DNA of 59,998 nt from Roseomonas sp. (GTDB lineage: Bacteria > Pseudomonadota > Alphaproteobacteria > Acetobacterales > Acetobacteraceae): positions 1-59,998 of the forward strand of contig JADCFN010000070.1 of assembly GCA_020249505.1 (NCBI GenBank), read 5' to 3'. The position numbers were made by a program, and so were the translations under genes. Shown here one piece after another: positions 52,912 to 59,998 of this stretch; position 1 is the stretch's first letter; every line of letters starts with the position of its first letter. Under the pieces are notes generated by a model. The model had not been told where the DNA came from, did not search any database, and saw only the letters and a list, made by a program, of their open reading frames with translations.

Positions 52912-53769
52912 ATGGCACGATTGATCATTGGCTTATTGCTTGTTTGCGGTCTGCTTAGCCCCGCCGCTGCGCAAGACGATTTTCCAAACCGACAAATCAG
53001 GCTGATTGTAGTTTTCGCCCCAGGGGGTGGTGCGGATACCTCTGCCCGCGTGGTGGCGGGACCCATGTCGCAAATCCTGGGCCGGCAGGTGGTGGTGGAA
53101 AACCGACCCGGTGGCGTTTATGGAGGGCAAATCGCCGCGGCGGCACGTCCGGATGGGTATACGCTGATGGCGGATGCTTCAGCTTTTGCGGTGCGCCATA
53201 AGCTGCACGCCAATCTTTCCTTTGATTACCTGCGTGATTTCGCGCCTGTGGCGCGGCTTTCCATCATGCCGCTTTTGCTTGTGGTGCCGATGGATGGCCC
53301 GACCAATCTGCGCGACATGATCACCATGCTGCGTGCGCGCACCGACAAGCCCCATTATTCTGTGGCTGGGCTAGGGTCCGCTTCCCATTTTGCGGGGCTG
53401 CATTTCATCCTGCGCAGCGGGATTGACGCGCAGCATGTGGCCTATCGTGGCGGCGCGCCCGGGGCCATGGCAGTGCTGACGGGTGATACGCTGTTCAATT
53501 TCGCCACCATGCCGTCTTCGCTTGGCCTGGTGCAGGGCAATCGCTTGCGCGCGCTTGCGGTTTCCGCAGAAACCCGCACGCCCATCCTGCCGCATGTGCC
53601 AACCGTGGCGGAAGCCGCAGATTTGCCTGGCTTCGCCCTTTCGGAATGGATCGGGCTTTATGCCCCAACCGGCGTCCCTCAGCCGATCATGGCGCGGCTT
53701 GCTGTCGGATTTGGCGGCACGTGCCGGGATGAAAGCGGAATAGTCACCCCCATTGCGCAAAAAGCTTGA
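52912..53769 (+). pseudogene. Bug/TctC family receptor with a broken C-terminus
   Basis: Residues 1-260 are a good Bug (tripartite tricarboxylate) receptor: signal LIIGLLLVCGLLSPAAAQ, then PNRQIRLIVVFAPGGGADTSARVV and HVAYRGGAPGAMAVLTGD. After GVPQPIMARL the frame leaves the family: AVGFGGTCRDESGIVTPIAQKA. A plus-one frame reads GLLSDLAARAGMKAE then stops, and a third piece at about 53752-53791 reads IAQKLDAAGAKIV, which looks like the expected end. At 285 residues it is about 35 short. I read this as frameshift plus erosion. Confidence 0.65.
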
Positions 53770-53919
53770 CGCGGCAGGGGCGAAAATTGTCTGATTTCGG
53801 CGGGGTTTTCGTGCCGTGCCTTGCCGAGTGGTTGTGCTTTCGACCTCTATCGGGCCCGTCCGGGAAAACCGGAAAAACGCGGCGGGACTTCCGCCGCCAT
53901 AAGAAAAGGGGCTCGCGTC

Positions 53920-54123
53920 ATGCCGAATGGCACTGTCAAATGGTTCAACGCAACCAAAGGTTTTGGCTTCATTCTGCCCGATGGTGGCGGCAAGGATGTG
54001 TTTGTCCATATCACCGCCGTGCAGAAGGCGGGTATGCAAGGGCTCAAGGAAAATCAGAAGATATCCTTCGACATCGCCGAGGAACGCGGCAAGCCGGCAG
54101 CGATCAATTTGAAACCGCTGTAA
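53920..54123 (+). CDS. Cold shock protein (CspA family)
   Basis: A 67-residue OB-fold RNA/DNA-binding protein with RNP1 KGFGFI and RNP2 DVFVHI intact (MPNGTVKWFNATKGFGFILP). It acts as an RNA chaperone. The leader contains a GCGGCGG/CCGCCGC hairpin (53879-53897), followed by an A/G-rich AAGAAAAGGGG ribosome site 12 bases before the ATG. Confidence 0.95.
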   Translation: MPNGTVKWFNATKGFGFILPDGGGKDVFVHITAVQKAGMQGLKENQKISFDIAEERGKPAAINLKPL

Positions 54124-54150
54124 TTTCAAAGTCTTTAGTGAGGGTTTGGG

Positions 54151-54177
54151 CTGCGCGAGGCTGATAGCCCCGCGCAG
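54151..54177. terminator. Bidirectional hairpin between csp and DUF3830 genes
   Basis: CTGCGCG (54151-54157) pairs with CGCGCAG (54171-54177), with an inner GGCT/AGCC. It sits between convergent genes. No clear T-run on either side, so the call rests on position and stem strength. Confidence 0.5.
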
Positions 54178-54196
54178 GTTGGCATTGCAGCCCGCG

Positions 54197-54610
54197 TTAT
54201 GCGGCGCGGAAGGTGATGGGCTTCGCCCCTTCCCACAGCACCGCACGGCCCGTCTTGGCCAGGCGGTCAATCCCTTCCCGAATGGTCAAGAAATGATTGC
54301 CCGCCAATTGGCCCGCCTTGCTGGCAAAGCAGGTGGGGCCATAGGCAACCAGGATCTCAGTCTCACTCATGGAACCGGGATGGACGATGATCTGACCCGG
54401 TGCTGGGTAGCTGGTGGCGTTTTCCCAGGGGATGGAGAGTTCGCGTTCACCCATAGGAATCCAGCAGGCCTCGCCGGACCAGCGCACATGGATGATGCGG
54501 TCCTGATAGGGCAGCAGGGCGCGGAAACGCGCGCAGGTCTTGGGCGCCGCAGCATCTTCAAAAAACGCCTCGAAAATTTCGCCACCAATATCAATGATGA
54601 TGTCAGCCAT
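54197..54610 (-). CDS. DUF3830 family protein (cyclophilin-like)
   Basis: A 137-residue protein that matches the DUF3830 pattern: APKTCARFRALLPYQDRIIHVRWSGEACWIP, then ENATSYPAPGQIIVHPG and EILVAYGPTCFASKAGQLAGNHF. The fold is cyclophilin-like but no isomerase function is known. DUF3830 genes tend to be near Bug receptors and amidohydrolase-type catabolic genes, as here. It is 101 bases downstream of an intact Bug gene. Confidence 0.82.
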   Translation of the reverse strand: MADIIIDIGGEIFEAFFEDAAAPKTCARFRALLPYQDRIIHVRWSGEACWIPMGERELSIPWENATSYPAPGQIIVHPGSMSETEILVAYGPTCFASKAGQLAGNHFLTIREGIDRLAKTGRAVLWEGAKPITFRAA

Positions 54611-54711
54611 AACTGCCCCTTTTCTCCTTGCGCCGATATGGCGCCCATGGGCTGCGGGTTACGCGACCGGGCCGCGCTTGCCAAGCCCGGAATGACCGGC
54701 CGCCACGCTCA

Positions 54712-55701
54712 CTATTCCTTCGCGACATTTGCCTCTGCCGCGATGCGCGCCCAAAGGTCCAATTCACGGCGGTTGAATTCGCCAAGCGCCTCTGGGGTGC
54801 TGGTGGTCGAAACAATGCCAAGCGCGCCGATATGGCGCCTGGCCTCATCGCTTTGCCCGATGGTCTGGATTTCGCGATTCAGCCGCGCAATGATGGCGGG
54901 TGGTGTGCGCGCAGGCATCCAGGAACCGTTCCAGGAAGCGAAATCAAAGCCAGGCAAGCCAGATTCGGCGACTGTTGGTACATCCGGCAAGGTTTCAACG
55001 CGCCGCGCTGTGGTAACCGCAAGGGCGCGGATGGTGCCGGCGCGCAAATGTTCCACCGCTGGCCCAAGATCCGTGATCAAGAAATGCAGCCGGCCACCCA
55101 GCAAATCCGCCATGGCCTGCGGCGTGCCGCGATAGGAAATTTGCTCCGCTTTGAAGCCAGCCGCCTGGCTGAGAAGATGCGTGCCAGCAAGCCCGCCCGC
55201 ATTGCCGATGCCATAATTCAGCGCGCCAGGATTGGCACGCGCATGGGCGATGAAGCCTTGCAAATCGCGCGCCGGAAAATCGGCGCGCACCAGCACCCCA
55301 AGCGGGTTGATGCTGATCATGGAAAGCGGCGCAAAGTCGCGCAGCGGGTCATAGCCCGGCTCGCGCATCAGATTCGGATTGGCAGCATGAGTGGAAACTG
55401 AGCCGAAAAAGATTGTGTAGCCATCAGGTGCAGCCCGCGCCGCAGCGCGTGCGCCAAGGGCGCCATTGGCACCGGCGATATTTTCAATGATGAAATTCTG
55501 CCCCAAGACGCGGCCCAGAAGTTCTCCGTAGAATCGCGCGAGGCTATCCGTGCCGCTACCTGCCGGGAAAGCCGCAATGATGCGCACGGTACGATTGGGC
55601 CAATTGGCTTCCTGTGCGCCGGTGATCTTGGGTGCCAATACGGTGATGCCGGCACCAAAAGCCAGCAAGGAACGGCGTGAAGCGGTGATTTCTTTCTGCA
55701 T
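54712..55701 (-). CDS. Bug/TctC family tripartite tricarboxylate transporter receptor
   Basis: A 329-residue periplasmic receptor, full length. Signal EITASRRSLLAFGAGITVLAPKITGAQ with twin arginine, then PNRTVRIIAAFPAGSGTDSLARFY, the ligand-loop region AARAAPDGYTIFFGS, and YRGTPQAMADLLGGRLHF. The C-terminal helices missing from the copy at 52912 are present here (IIARLNREIQTIGQSDEARRHIGALG). No TctA/TctB membrane genes are near, which is common for Bug proteins. Confidence 0.93.
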   Translation of the reverse strand: MQKEITASRRSLLAFGAGITVLAPKITGAQEANWPNRTVRIIAAFPAGSGTDSLARFYGELLGRVLGQNFIIENIAGANGALGARAAARAAPDGYTIFFGSVSTHAANPNLMREPGYDPLRDFAPLSMISINPLGVLVRADFPARDLQGFIAHARANPGALNYGIGNAGGLAGTHLLSQAAGFKAEQISYRGTPQAMADLLGGRLHFLITDLGPAVEHLRAGTIRALAVTTARRVETLPDVPTVAESGLPGFDFASWNGSWMPARTPPAIIARLNREIQTIGQSDEARRHIGALGIVSTTSTPEALGEFNRRELDLWARIAAEANVAKE

Positions 55702-55726
55702 TTTTTCCTCCGTTTTTTACAGTGCC

Positions 55727-57361
55727 TCAGGCAAAATCAAATTCTCGATAGCAGCCGGCGGCCACCTCATCGGCGATGCGGCGATATTCCACGGCACCGC
55801 CATAATAGCCAAGGGTGCAGCGAATATCGCGCCCTTCGACATTGCGATTTACGCCAGTTTGCCATGAATTGACCTCAGCAAACAGCAGCCCGGCCACAGC
55901 TTCTTCCACTTTTTCAGCCCACCCCTGAACTGCTTCAGGCTTTGGCTCCACGCGCTTCAGGCCGTGATCGCGCATATGAATGACAAGAGCTGTTATCCAA
56001 TCAACAATTTCTTCGATATTGCGTGGGATATTGCCACGTGCGGTGTGGGGGCCGAGCACCATAAGCATATTGGGGAAACCTTCGGCCATCACGCCCAGAA
56101 AAGTCCTTGGCGTGCTGATCCATTCCTGCTTCAGGCTGCGCCCACCAGGGCCGCGGATATCAATGCGGTCATAGGGACCCGTCACGCCGTCAAAGCCGGT
56201 CGAGAAGATCAGGATATCGAAGGCAAGCTCTTCAGCGTTGGTCTTGATGCCTTCGGGGGTAATACGCTCGATCGGCGTTTCATTGATGTCCACCAAACGC
56301 ACATTGGGCTGGTTATAAATTTCGTAATAGCCGCTCTCCAATGGAAGCCGCCTGGTGCCGAAGCCGTGATTTTTCGGAATGAGTTTTTCCGTAACCGCTG
56401 GGTCCTTCACCCTTTGGCGAATTTTGCGTGCCATGAACTCGCTTGTCAGCGCATTGGCTTCCTTAGTGGTCAGCACATCGGCAAAATTACCAACCCATAT
56501 GCCAACGCCGGGTTCGGCATAAAGCTTTGCCCAAAAGGCTTCGCGTTCTTCGGCGGAAACCTCCAACGCCCTGCGCGGATCGGTTTGGTGAATGAAACAG
56601 GTTGCGGTTTCGCGGCAGCGGGCAAAGATTTCCGGATAGCTCGCCTTGATCTTCACCTGTTCTTCTGGAGTGACCTTGCGGTTATGCAGGGGCGCGGCCC
56701 AATTCGGTGTTCGCTGAAACACTGTCAGATGGCCGACATCCTTGGCGATGGTTTGGATGATCTGAATGGCGGTGGCGCCCGTGCCAATGATGCCGACGCG
56801 CTTGCCATTGAAATCCATCGGATCATGCGGCCAGCGGGCCGTATGGAAGGATTGGCCTGCAAACGACTCTCGCCCTTGAATATTGGGCAAGGTAGGCGCG
56901 GAAAGCGGCCCCAGCCCCGTAATCAGAAGGGGCGCGCGCCAGGTCTCGCCGCTTTCAAGTATCACGGTCCAAATATTTTTCTCGTCATCGAAGTGCGCTG
57001 CCTTGACGCGGCTATTGAAGGTGATGTGCTTGCGTAGATCGAATTTCTCAGCAACAAAATTCAGATAGCGCAATGTATCCGGCTGTGCCGCGAAATGTTC
57101 CGGCCATTCCCATTCCTGAAGCAATTCCTGGGAAAACGAATAGCCATAAGACCAGCTTTCGGAATCAAAGCGTGCACCAGGGTAGCGGTTCCAATACCAC
57201 GTTCCACCCAGATCGGAACCAGCTTCAAATACGCAAAGCTTCATGCCAAGCGCACGCAGCCGGATTAGCTGATACATGCCGGAGATGCCGGCACCGATGA
57301 TGATGGCATCAACATCGGTGGTAACTGACTTACCTTTTTGTATCGAAGCATTTTCAAGCAT
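55727..57361 (-). CDS. Flavin-containing monooxygenase, Baeyer-Villiger type
   Basis: A 544-residue class B flavoprotein monooxygenase. FAD Rossmann motif GAGISG (23-28), GGTWYWNRYPGARFD, the Baeyer-Villiger fingerprint FAGQSFHTARWP (167-178) and NADPH motif GTGATA (193-198). It would insert oxygen next to a ketone of an imported or degraded substrate. ATG 57361 has AAGGTGGG nine bases before it; ATG 57385 is an alternative adding eight residues. It lies 25 bases upstream of the Bug receptor gene on the same strand, suggesting co-expression. Confidence 0.93.
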   Translation of the reverse strand: MLENASIQKGKSVTTDVDAIIIGAGISGMYQLIRLRALGMKLCVFEAGSDLGGTWYWNRYPGARFDSESWSYGYSFSQELLQEWEWPEHFAAQPDTLRYLNFVAEKFDLRKHITFNSRVKAAHFDDEKNIWTVILESGETWRAPLLITGLGPLSAPTLPNIQGRESFAGQSFHTARWPHDPMDFNGKRVGIIGTGATAIQIIQTIAKDVGHLTVFQRTPNWAAPLHNRKVTPEEQVKIKASYPEIFARCRETATCFIHQTDPRRALEVSAEEREAFWAKLYAEPGVGIWVGNFADVLTTKEANALTSEFMARKIRQRVKDPAVTEKLIPKNHGFGTRRLPLESGYYEIYNQPNVRLVDINETPIERITPEGIKTNAEELAFDILIFSTGFDGVTGPYDRIDIRGPGGRSLKQEWISTPRTFLGVMAEGFPNMLMVLGPHTARGNIPRNIEEIVDWITALVIHMRDHGLKRVEPKPEAVQGWAEKVEEAVAGLLFAEVNSWQTGVNRNVEGRDIRCTLGYYGGAVEYRRIADEVAAGCYREFDFA

Positions 57362-57574
57362 GAGGTCGAACCCACCTTTTGGCATTTCCCGTGCCGAGCG
57401 CGGGCAGTTTTGCGCCAACGTACCGAAACTGCGCGAGACGAAATGGCAAGCGCAAATCAGGGTCCGTTATGCACGTATTTGGATTATGGGCAGTGGTAGG
57501 GAATTTTGGCAAACATCCTCCCTTAAGGCGAAGCAGGTGCCGTTCTTTAGTGTGCCTAGCCGGCTGTTGGCTTT

Positions 57575-57591
57575 GCGTAATGACGTTACGC
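57575..57591. promoter_or_regulatory. Candidate operator palindrome
   Basis: GCGTAA (57575-57580) and TTACGC (57586-57591) flank TGACG. It is placed between divergent promoters, as expected for a regulator site. No regulator gene is adjacent and no family consensus is matched with confidence. Confidence 0.35.
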
Positions 57592-57625
57592 TTCAATCAC
57601 TCAGTAACTAACGCCAAATTATTGT

Positions 57626-57640
57626 GCAAAAGAGTTTTGC
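57626..57640. promoter_or_regulatory. Second candidate operator palindrome upstream of the chemoreceptor gene
   Basis: GCAAAA-GAG-TTTTGC is a perfect 6-3-6 inverted repeat, 79 bases before the chemoreceptor start. It is followed by an A/T-rich stretch that could hold a promoter. Confidence 0.35.
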
Positions 57641-57718
57641 TTCCCTCTAATTCTATTTTCATGATTTTATTTTAGGCATGATCCTCGTTCCTGAAAGCTG
57701 CAAAGAGGTTCTCGTCAC

Positions 57719-59779
57719 ATGGCTAATAGACAATCACAGGCAAAGATCGCTACCCGGCTAGCTCTGGCCATTGCCCTACCAATCATGGCAGTGCTGGTGA
57801 TGAGTGGCCTCGTTATCTCCCAACAGCTTCAGACGGTACGACAGGCCCATCAGCTTCAGGCGCTCAGCCATTTCAGCTCTCGCATCAGTGACCTGGTGCA
57901 TGAACTGCAAAAGGAACGCGGCATGTCAGCGCTGTTCATCGGCAGTCGTGGGCAGCAGATGGGTACAGAGCTTCAGGCACAGCGTCGCGATACGGATGGC
58001 CAGATCGCCATTGTACGCGATACGCTACGCGGTTTGTCTCTTTCAGATTACAGTGCCGAGCTTCGGCAAAGCGTGGAAAAGGGCCTAGCCGGCCTAAGCG
58101 AGCTTGAAGGCAAGCGCGCCGATGTCACGGGGTTGCGGATTGTTGGCCCAGAGTCTTTTCGCTTCTACACCTCCCTCATCACGAATCTGCTGGCGGTGCC
58201 ACAGGAATCGGTGAAAGTTTCCGATTCGCCGGCAGTGACTGCCAATCTTCTTGCCTATTTCAATTTCTTGGCGGCGAAGGAACGTGCTGGCCAGGAACGC
58301 GCCACCGGTTCGGCTGGCTTTGCTTCAGGCCAATTCACGCCGGCGCAGTATCGCACGCTGCTGACAATCCTTGCGGAGCAGGCGGCTTATCTATCTTCCT
58401 TCCAATCCTATGCCACCGAAGCGCAGCGCAATGCAGCACAGCAAACCTTGACTGGTCCCGTTATCATCGAAGCCGAACGCCTGCGCCGGATTGCGGTTGA
58501 AGCGGGCGCAGAAAGGCCGCTGAGTGGCGTGAATGCGCGCGATTGGTTCAAGGCAACCACAGATCGTATCGACCTTATGAAGACAGTTGAGGATGTGCTG
58601 CAGCGTGATCTTGCTACACTCAATCAAGCGAATGCGGGAGAGGCATGGAAGATCCTGACCTACGGTTCTGCCTTCGCATTGGTAATGCTGATGGCGGCCT
58701 TGATTGTTGGCTTTGTCCTTGCACGCGGCATCACGCGCCCCATCACGGGTATGACAGAAGCGATGCGCGCCCTGTCCCGCGGTGATCTTTCAACTGCAAT
58801 CCCTGGCCGTGACAAGCGCGATGAAATTGGCACAATGGCTGAGGCACTAGAGGTTTTCCGCAATGGCATGATGGAAGCCGAAGAACTCCGTAAGGCGCAG
58901 GAAACGCAAAAGCAACGCGCAGCCGAAGAACGCCGCATCGCCATGAATGCGCTTGCCGACAAGTTCGAGCAAAGCATCGGTGAGGTCGTGGGCAATGTCA
59001 CTCAAGCATCGTCCCGCTTGCAGGGAACGGCTGAGGATATGGCTCGCACGGCTGAAGAAACCTCGGGCCAATCCACAGCGGTGGCGGCTGCGTCGGAACA
59101 GGTGACGGCGAATGTGCAGACGGTTGCCTCAGCGACCGAGGAGCTTTCTGCTTCCATTCGTGAAATCGCCCAGCAAGTGGCAGAAGCCAGCCGAATGACC
59201 AACGAGGCGGTAGGCCAGGCGCGTAGCAGCACACAAGAGGTGCAGGGCCTGACCGAAGCGGCGCAGCGCATTGGCGATGTCGTGCGTATCATTAATGACA
59301 TCGCCGGGCAGACCAATCTGCTGGCGCTGAACGCCACGATTGAAGCCGCACGCGCAGGTGAAGCCGGTAAGGGCTTTGCGGTAGTGGCTTCTGAGGTGAA
59401 GGCTCTGGCCTCCCAAACGACCAAAGCAACAGATGAAATCGCATCCCAAATTAAAGCAATGCAGGAAGCGACTGAGCGTTCCGCACAAGTGATCACGCAT
59501 ATTGCGGAGACCATCGATCAGCTCAGCCAAAGCTCAACGGCCATTGCTTCGGCGGTTGAGGAACAGGGCGCCGCAACGCAGGAAATTGCGCGCAATGTGC
59601 AGCAGGCTGCGGTGGGTACTACGGAAGTGGCCGGCAATATCACCCAGGTCAGCCAGGCCGCGAATGTCACTGGTACTGCTGCGACATCGCTGCTTTCTGC
59701 GGCTGGTACGCTCAGCAAGGATGGCGCGGCCTTGAAGAAGCAGGTGGACAGCTTCCTCCGCGAAATTCGCGCGGCTTGA
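57719..59779 (+). CDS. Methyl-accepting chemotaxis protein with NIT sensor domain
   Basis: A 686-residue chemoreceptor. TM1 (about 12-34), a periplasmic all-helical NIT (nitrate/nitrite-sensing) domain with [18 protein letters not shown] and [19 protein letters not shown]2 (about 317-338), HAMP ([26 protein letters not shown]) and the cytoplasmic signalling hairpin with tip [20 protein letters not shown]. The ligand is probably a small anion, from the domain class. No CheA-binding pentapeptide for CheR is seen at the C-terminus. Confidence 0.96.
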   Translation: MANRQSQAKIATRLALAIALPIMAVLVMSGLVISQQLQTVRQAHQLQALSHFSSRISDLVHELQKERGMSALFIGSRGQQMGTELQAQRRDTDGQIAIVRDTLRGLSLSDYSAELRQSVEKGLAGLSELEGKRADVTGLRIVGPESFRFYTSLITNLLAVPQESVKVSDSPAVTANLLAYFNFLAAKERAGQERATGSAGFASGQFTPAQYRTLLTILAEQAAYLSSFQSYATEAQRNAAQQTLTGPVIIEAERLRRIAVEAGAERPLSGVNARDWFKATTDRIDLMKTVEDVLQRDLATLNQANAGEAWKILTYGSAFALVMLMAALIVGFVLARGITRPITGMTEAMRALSRGDLSTAIPGRDKRDEIGTMAEALEVFRNGMMEAEELRKAQETQKQRAAEERRIAMNALADKFEQSIGEVVGNVTQASSRLQGTAEDMARTAEETSGQSTAVAAASEQVTANVQTVASATEELSASIREIAQQVAEASRMTNEAVGQARSSTQEVQGLTEAAQRIGDVVRIINDIAGQTNLLALNATIEAARAGEAGKGFAVVASEVKALASQTTKATDEIASQIKAMQEATERSAQVITHIAETIDQLSQSSTAIASAVEEQGAATQEIARNVQQAAVGTTEVAGNITQVSQAANVTGTAATSLLSAAGTLSKDGAALKKQVDSFLREIRAA

Positions 59780-59797
59780 GGCTGACCTGTAGTAAGC

Positions 59798-59822
59798 GGG
59801 AAAGCCACGTCCTGGCTTTCCC
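59798..59822 (+). terminator. Perfect hairpin after the chemoreceptor gene
   Basis: GGGAAAGCCA (59798-59807) pairs exactly with TGGCTTTCCC (59813-59822) across CGTCC. It lies 18 bases after the stop codon. No T-run follows, so termination is likely but not proven. Confidence 0.6.
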
Positions 59823-59919
59823 GGGTGTCGAACGGAAGACCTGGCTCGGGGAATCTGAACAACTGGGATAAGTGTATTTTCTGCCTGAGAGCAGCATGAT
59901 GCCGTGAACAGGAGACACC

Positions 59920-59998
59920 ATGACGAGACGACCCCGCCGGAACCACAGCCCTGCCTTCAAGGCGAAGGTGGCGCTTGCCGCTGTGAAGGGCGAGAAGA
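59920..59998 (+). CDS. IS3-family transposase OrfA, N-terminal fragment (cut by window end)
   Basis: The first 26 codons (MTRRPRRNHSPAFKAKVALA, then AVKGEK) are the opening of an IS3-group OrfA, the helix-turn-helix subunit that is joined to the DDE OrfB by frameshift. An AACAGGAG ribosome site lies seven bases before ATG. The sequence continues past the window. The left inverted repeat should lie between the hairpin at 59798-59822 and about 59880 but could not be fixed from this end alone. Confidence 0.75.
   Translation, partial: MTRRPRRNHSPAFKAKVALAAVKGEK

Larger units (their letters stand above)
57362..57718. other. A/T-richer divergent region between monooxygenase and chemoreceptor genes
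   Basis: No gene seen. The part from about 57590 to 57690 is clearly lower in GC than the rest of the window. It holds two short palindromes, GCGTAA-TGACG-TTACGC (57575-57591) and GCAAAA-GAG-TTTTGC (57626-57640). Promoters for both divergent genes should lie here. Confidence 0.6.

Noticed and set aside
57348-57359. Twelve-base match (GCATTTTCAAGC) to the palindromic repeat
   Set aside because: Only one arm is present, the rest of the unit is absent, and it codes for the normal N-terminus of the monooxygenase. Chance is enough to explain it.
59823-59919. Left inverted repeat of the IS3-family element
   Set aside because: Several TGA-starting positions are possible and the right end lies outside the window, so the terminal repeat cannot be matched.
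1-59998. CRISPR array, tRNA or rRNA genes
   Set aside because: No regularly spaced direct repeats and no cloverleaf-like or rRNA-like stretches were seen in the gaps between genes.

Overview
The window is about 60 kb of high-GC chromosome from an alphaproteobacterium. It is most like the Acetobacteraceae (Roseomonas-type). The reasons are the gene content (TrcR/DUF1013, DUF1192, DUF6111, a separate F0 operon with b and b' subunits, a ctaC-D-B-G-E oxidase locus with DUF983 and SURF1), the many solute-binding proteins of the TAXI, Bug and AapJ types, and strong G/C third-position use. This placement is inference; there is no rRNA here to settle it.

Left edge (1-1490): a complete IS110-family element. 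Its long left end folds into two guide-bearing hairpins that match the bridge-RNA plan known from IS621, and its guides match the visible flanks. 1490-14124: DUF6111, a CoA-type Nudix hydrolase and DUF1285; a MoxR/DUF58/DUF4159 operon; a TAXI-TRAP transporter followed by an AapJ-like binding protein; a CBS protein, a GST and PdxY. 14279-19489: ribosomal protein L31, Hsp20, DUF1192, TrcR, two divergent DUF465/YdcH genes, purEK and an OmpA-type porin.

19476-24000: a metal-uptake ABC operon (binding protein, ATPase, permease, permease). The first permease carries a C-terminal DtxR-like domain, as in chlamydial YtgCR, and a divergent ArsR-family metal sensor sits next to a perfect TGAACA-AC-TGTTCA operator. 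24170-30491: the aa3-type cytochrome oxidase biogenesis operon. 31013-35290: an orphan peptide-type binding protein and the F0 ATP synthase operon atpI-B-E-F'-F.

35429-41122: a small probable lipoprotein, XthA, an asparagine synthase and three glycosyltransferases, all joined by 4-base start/stop overlaps and likely tied to surface polysaccharide or LPS. 41195-51232: YgfZ and an ICMT-like enzyme; then, on the other strand, an outer-membrane biogenesis run lptF-lptG-lptD-surA-ksgA preceded by a FAD dehydrogenase and an MGMT-like protein. 51519-57361: accessory metabolism (tautomerase, CoA transferase, a decayed and an intact Bug protein, cold shock protein, DUF3830, a Baeyer-Villiger-type monooxygenase). 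Right edge: a NIT-domain chemoreceptor and the start of an IS3-family transposase.

A 44-50 bp palindromic repeat occurs four times between 1.7 and 20.5 kb, once inside the coding sequence of the permease-DtxR fusion. No CRISPR array, tRNA or rRNA was seen.
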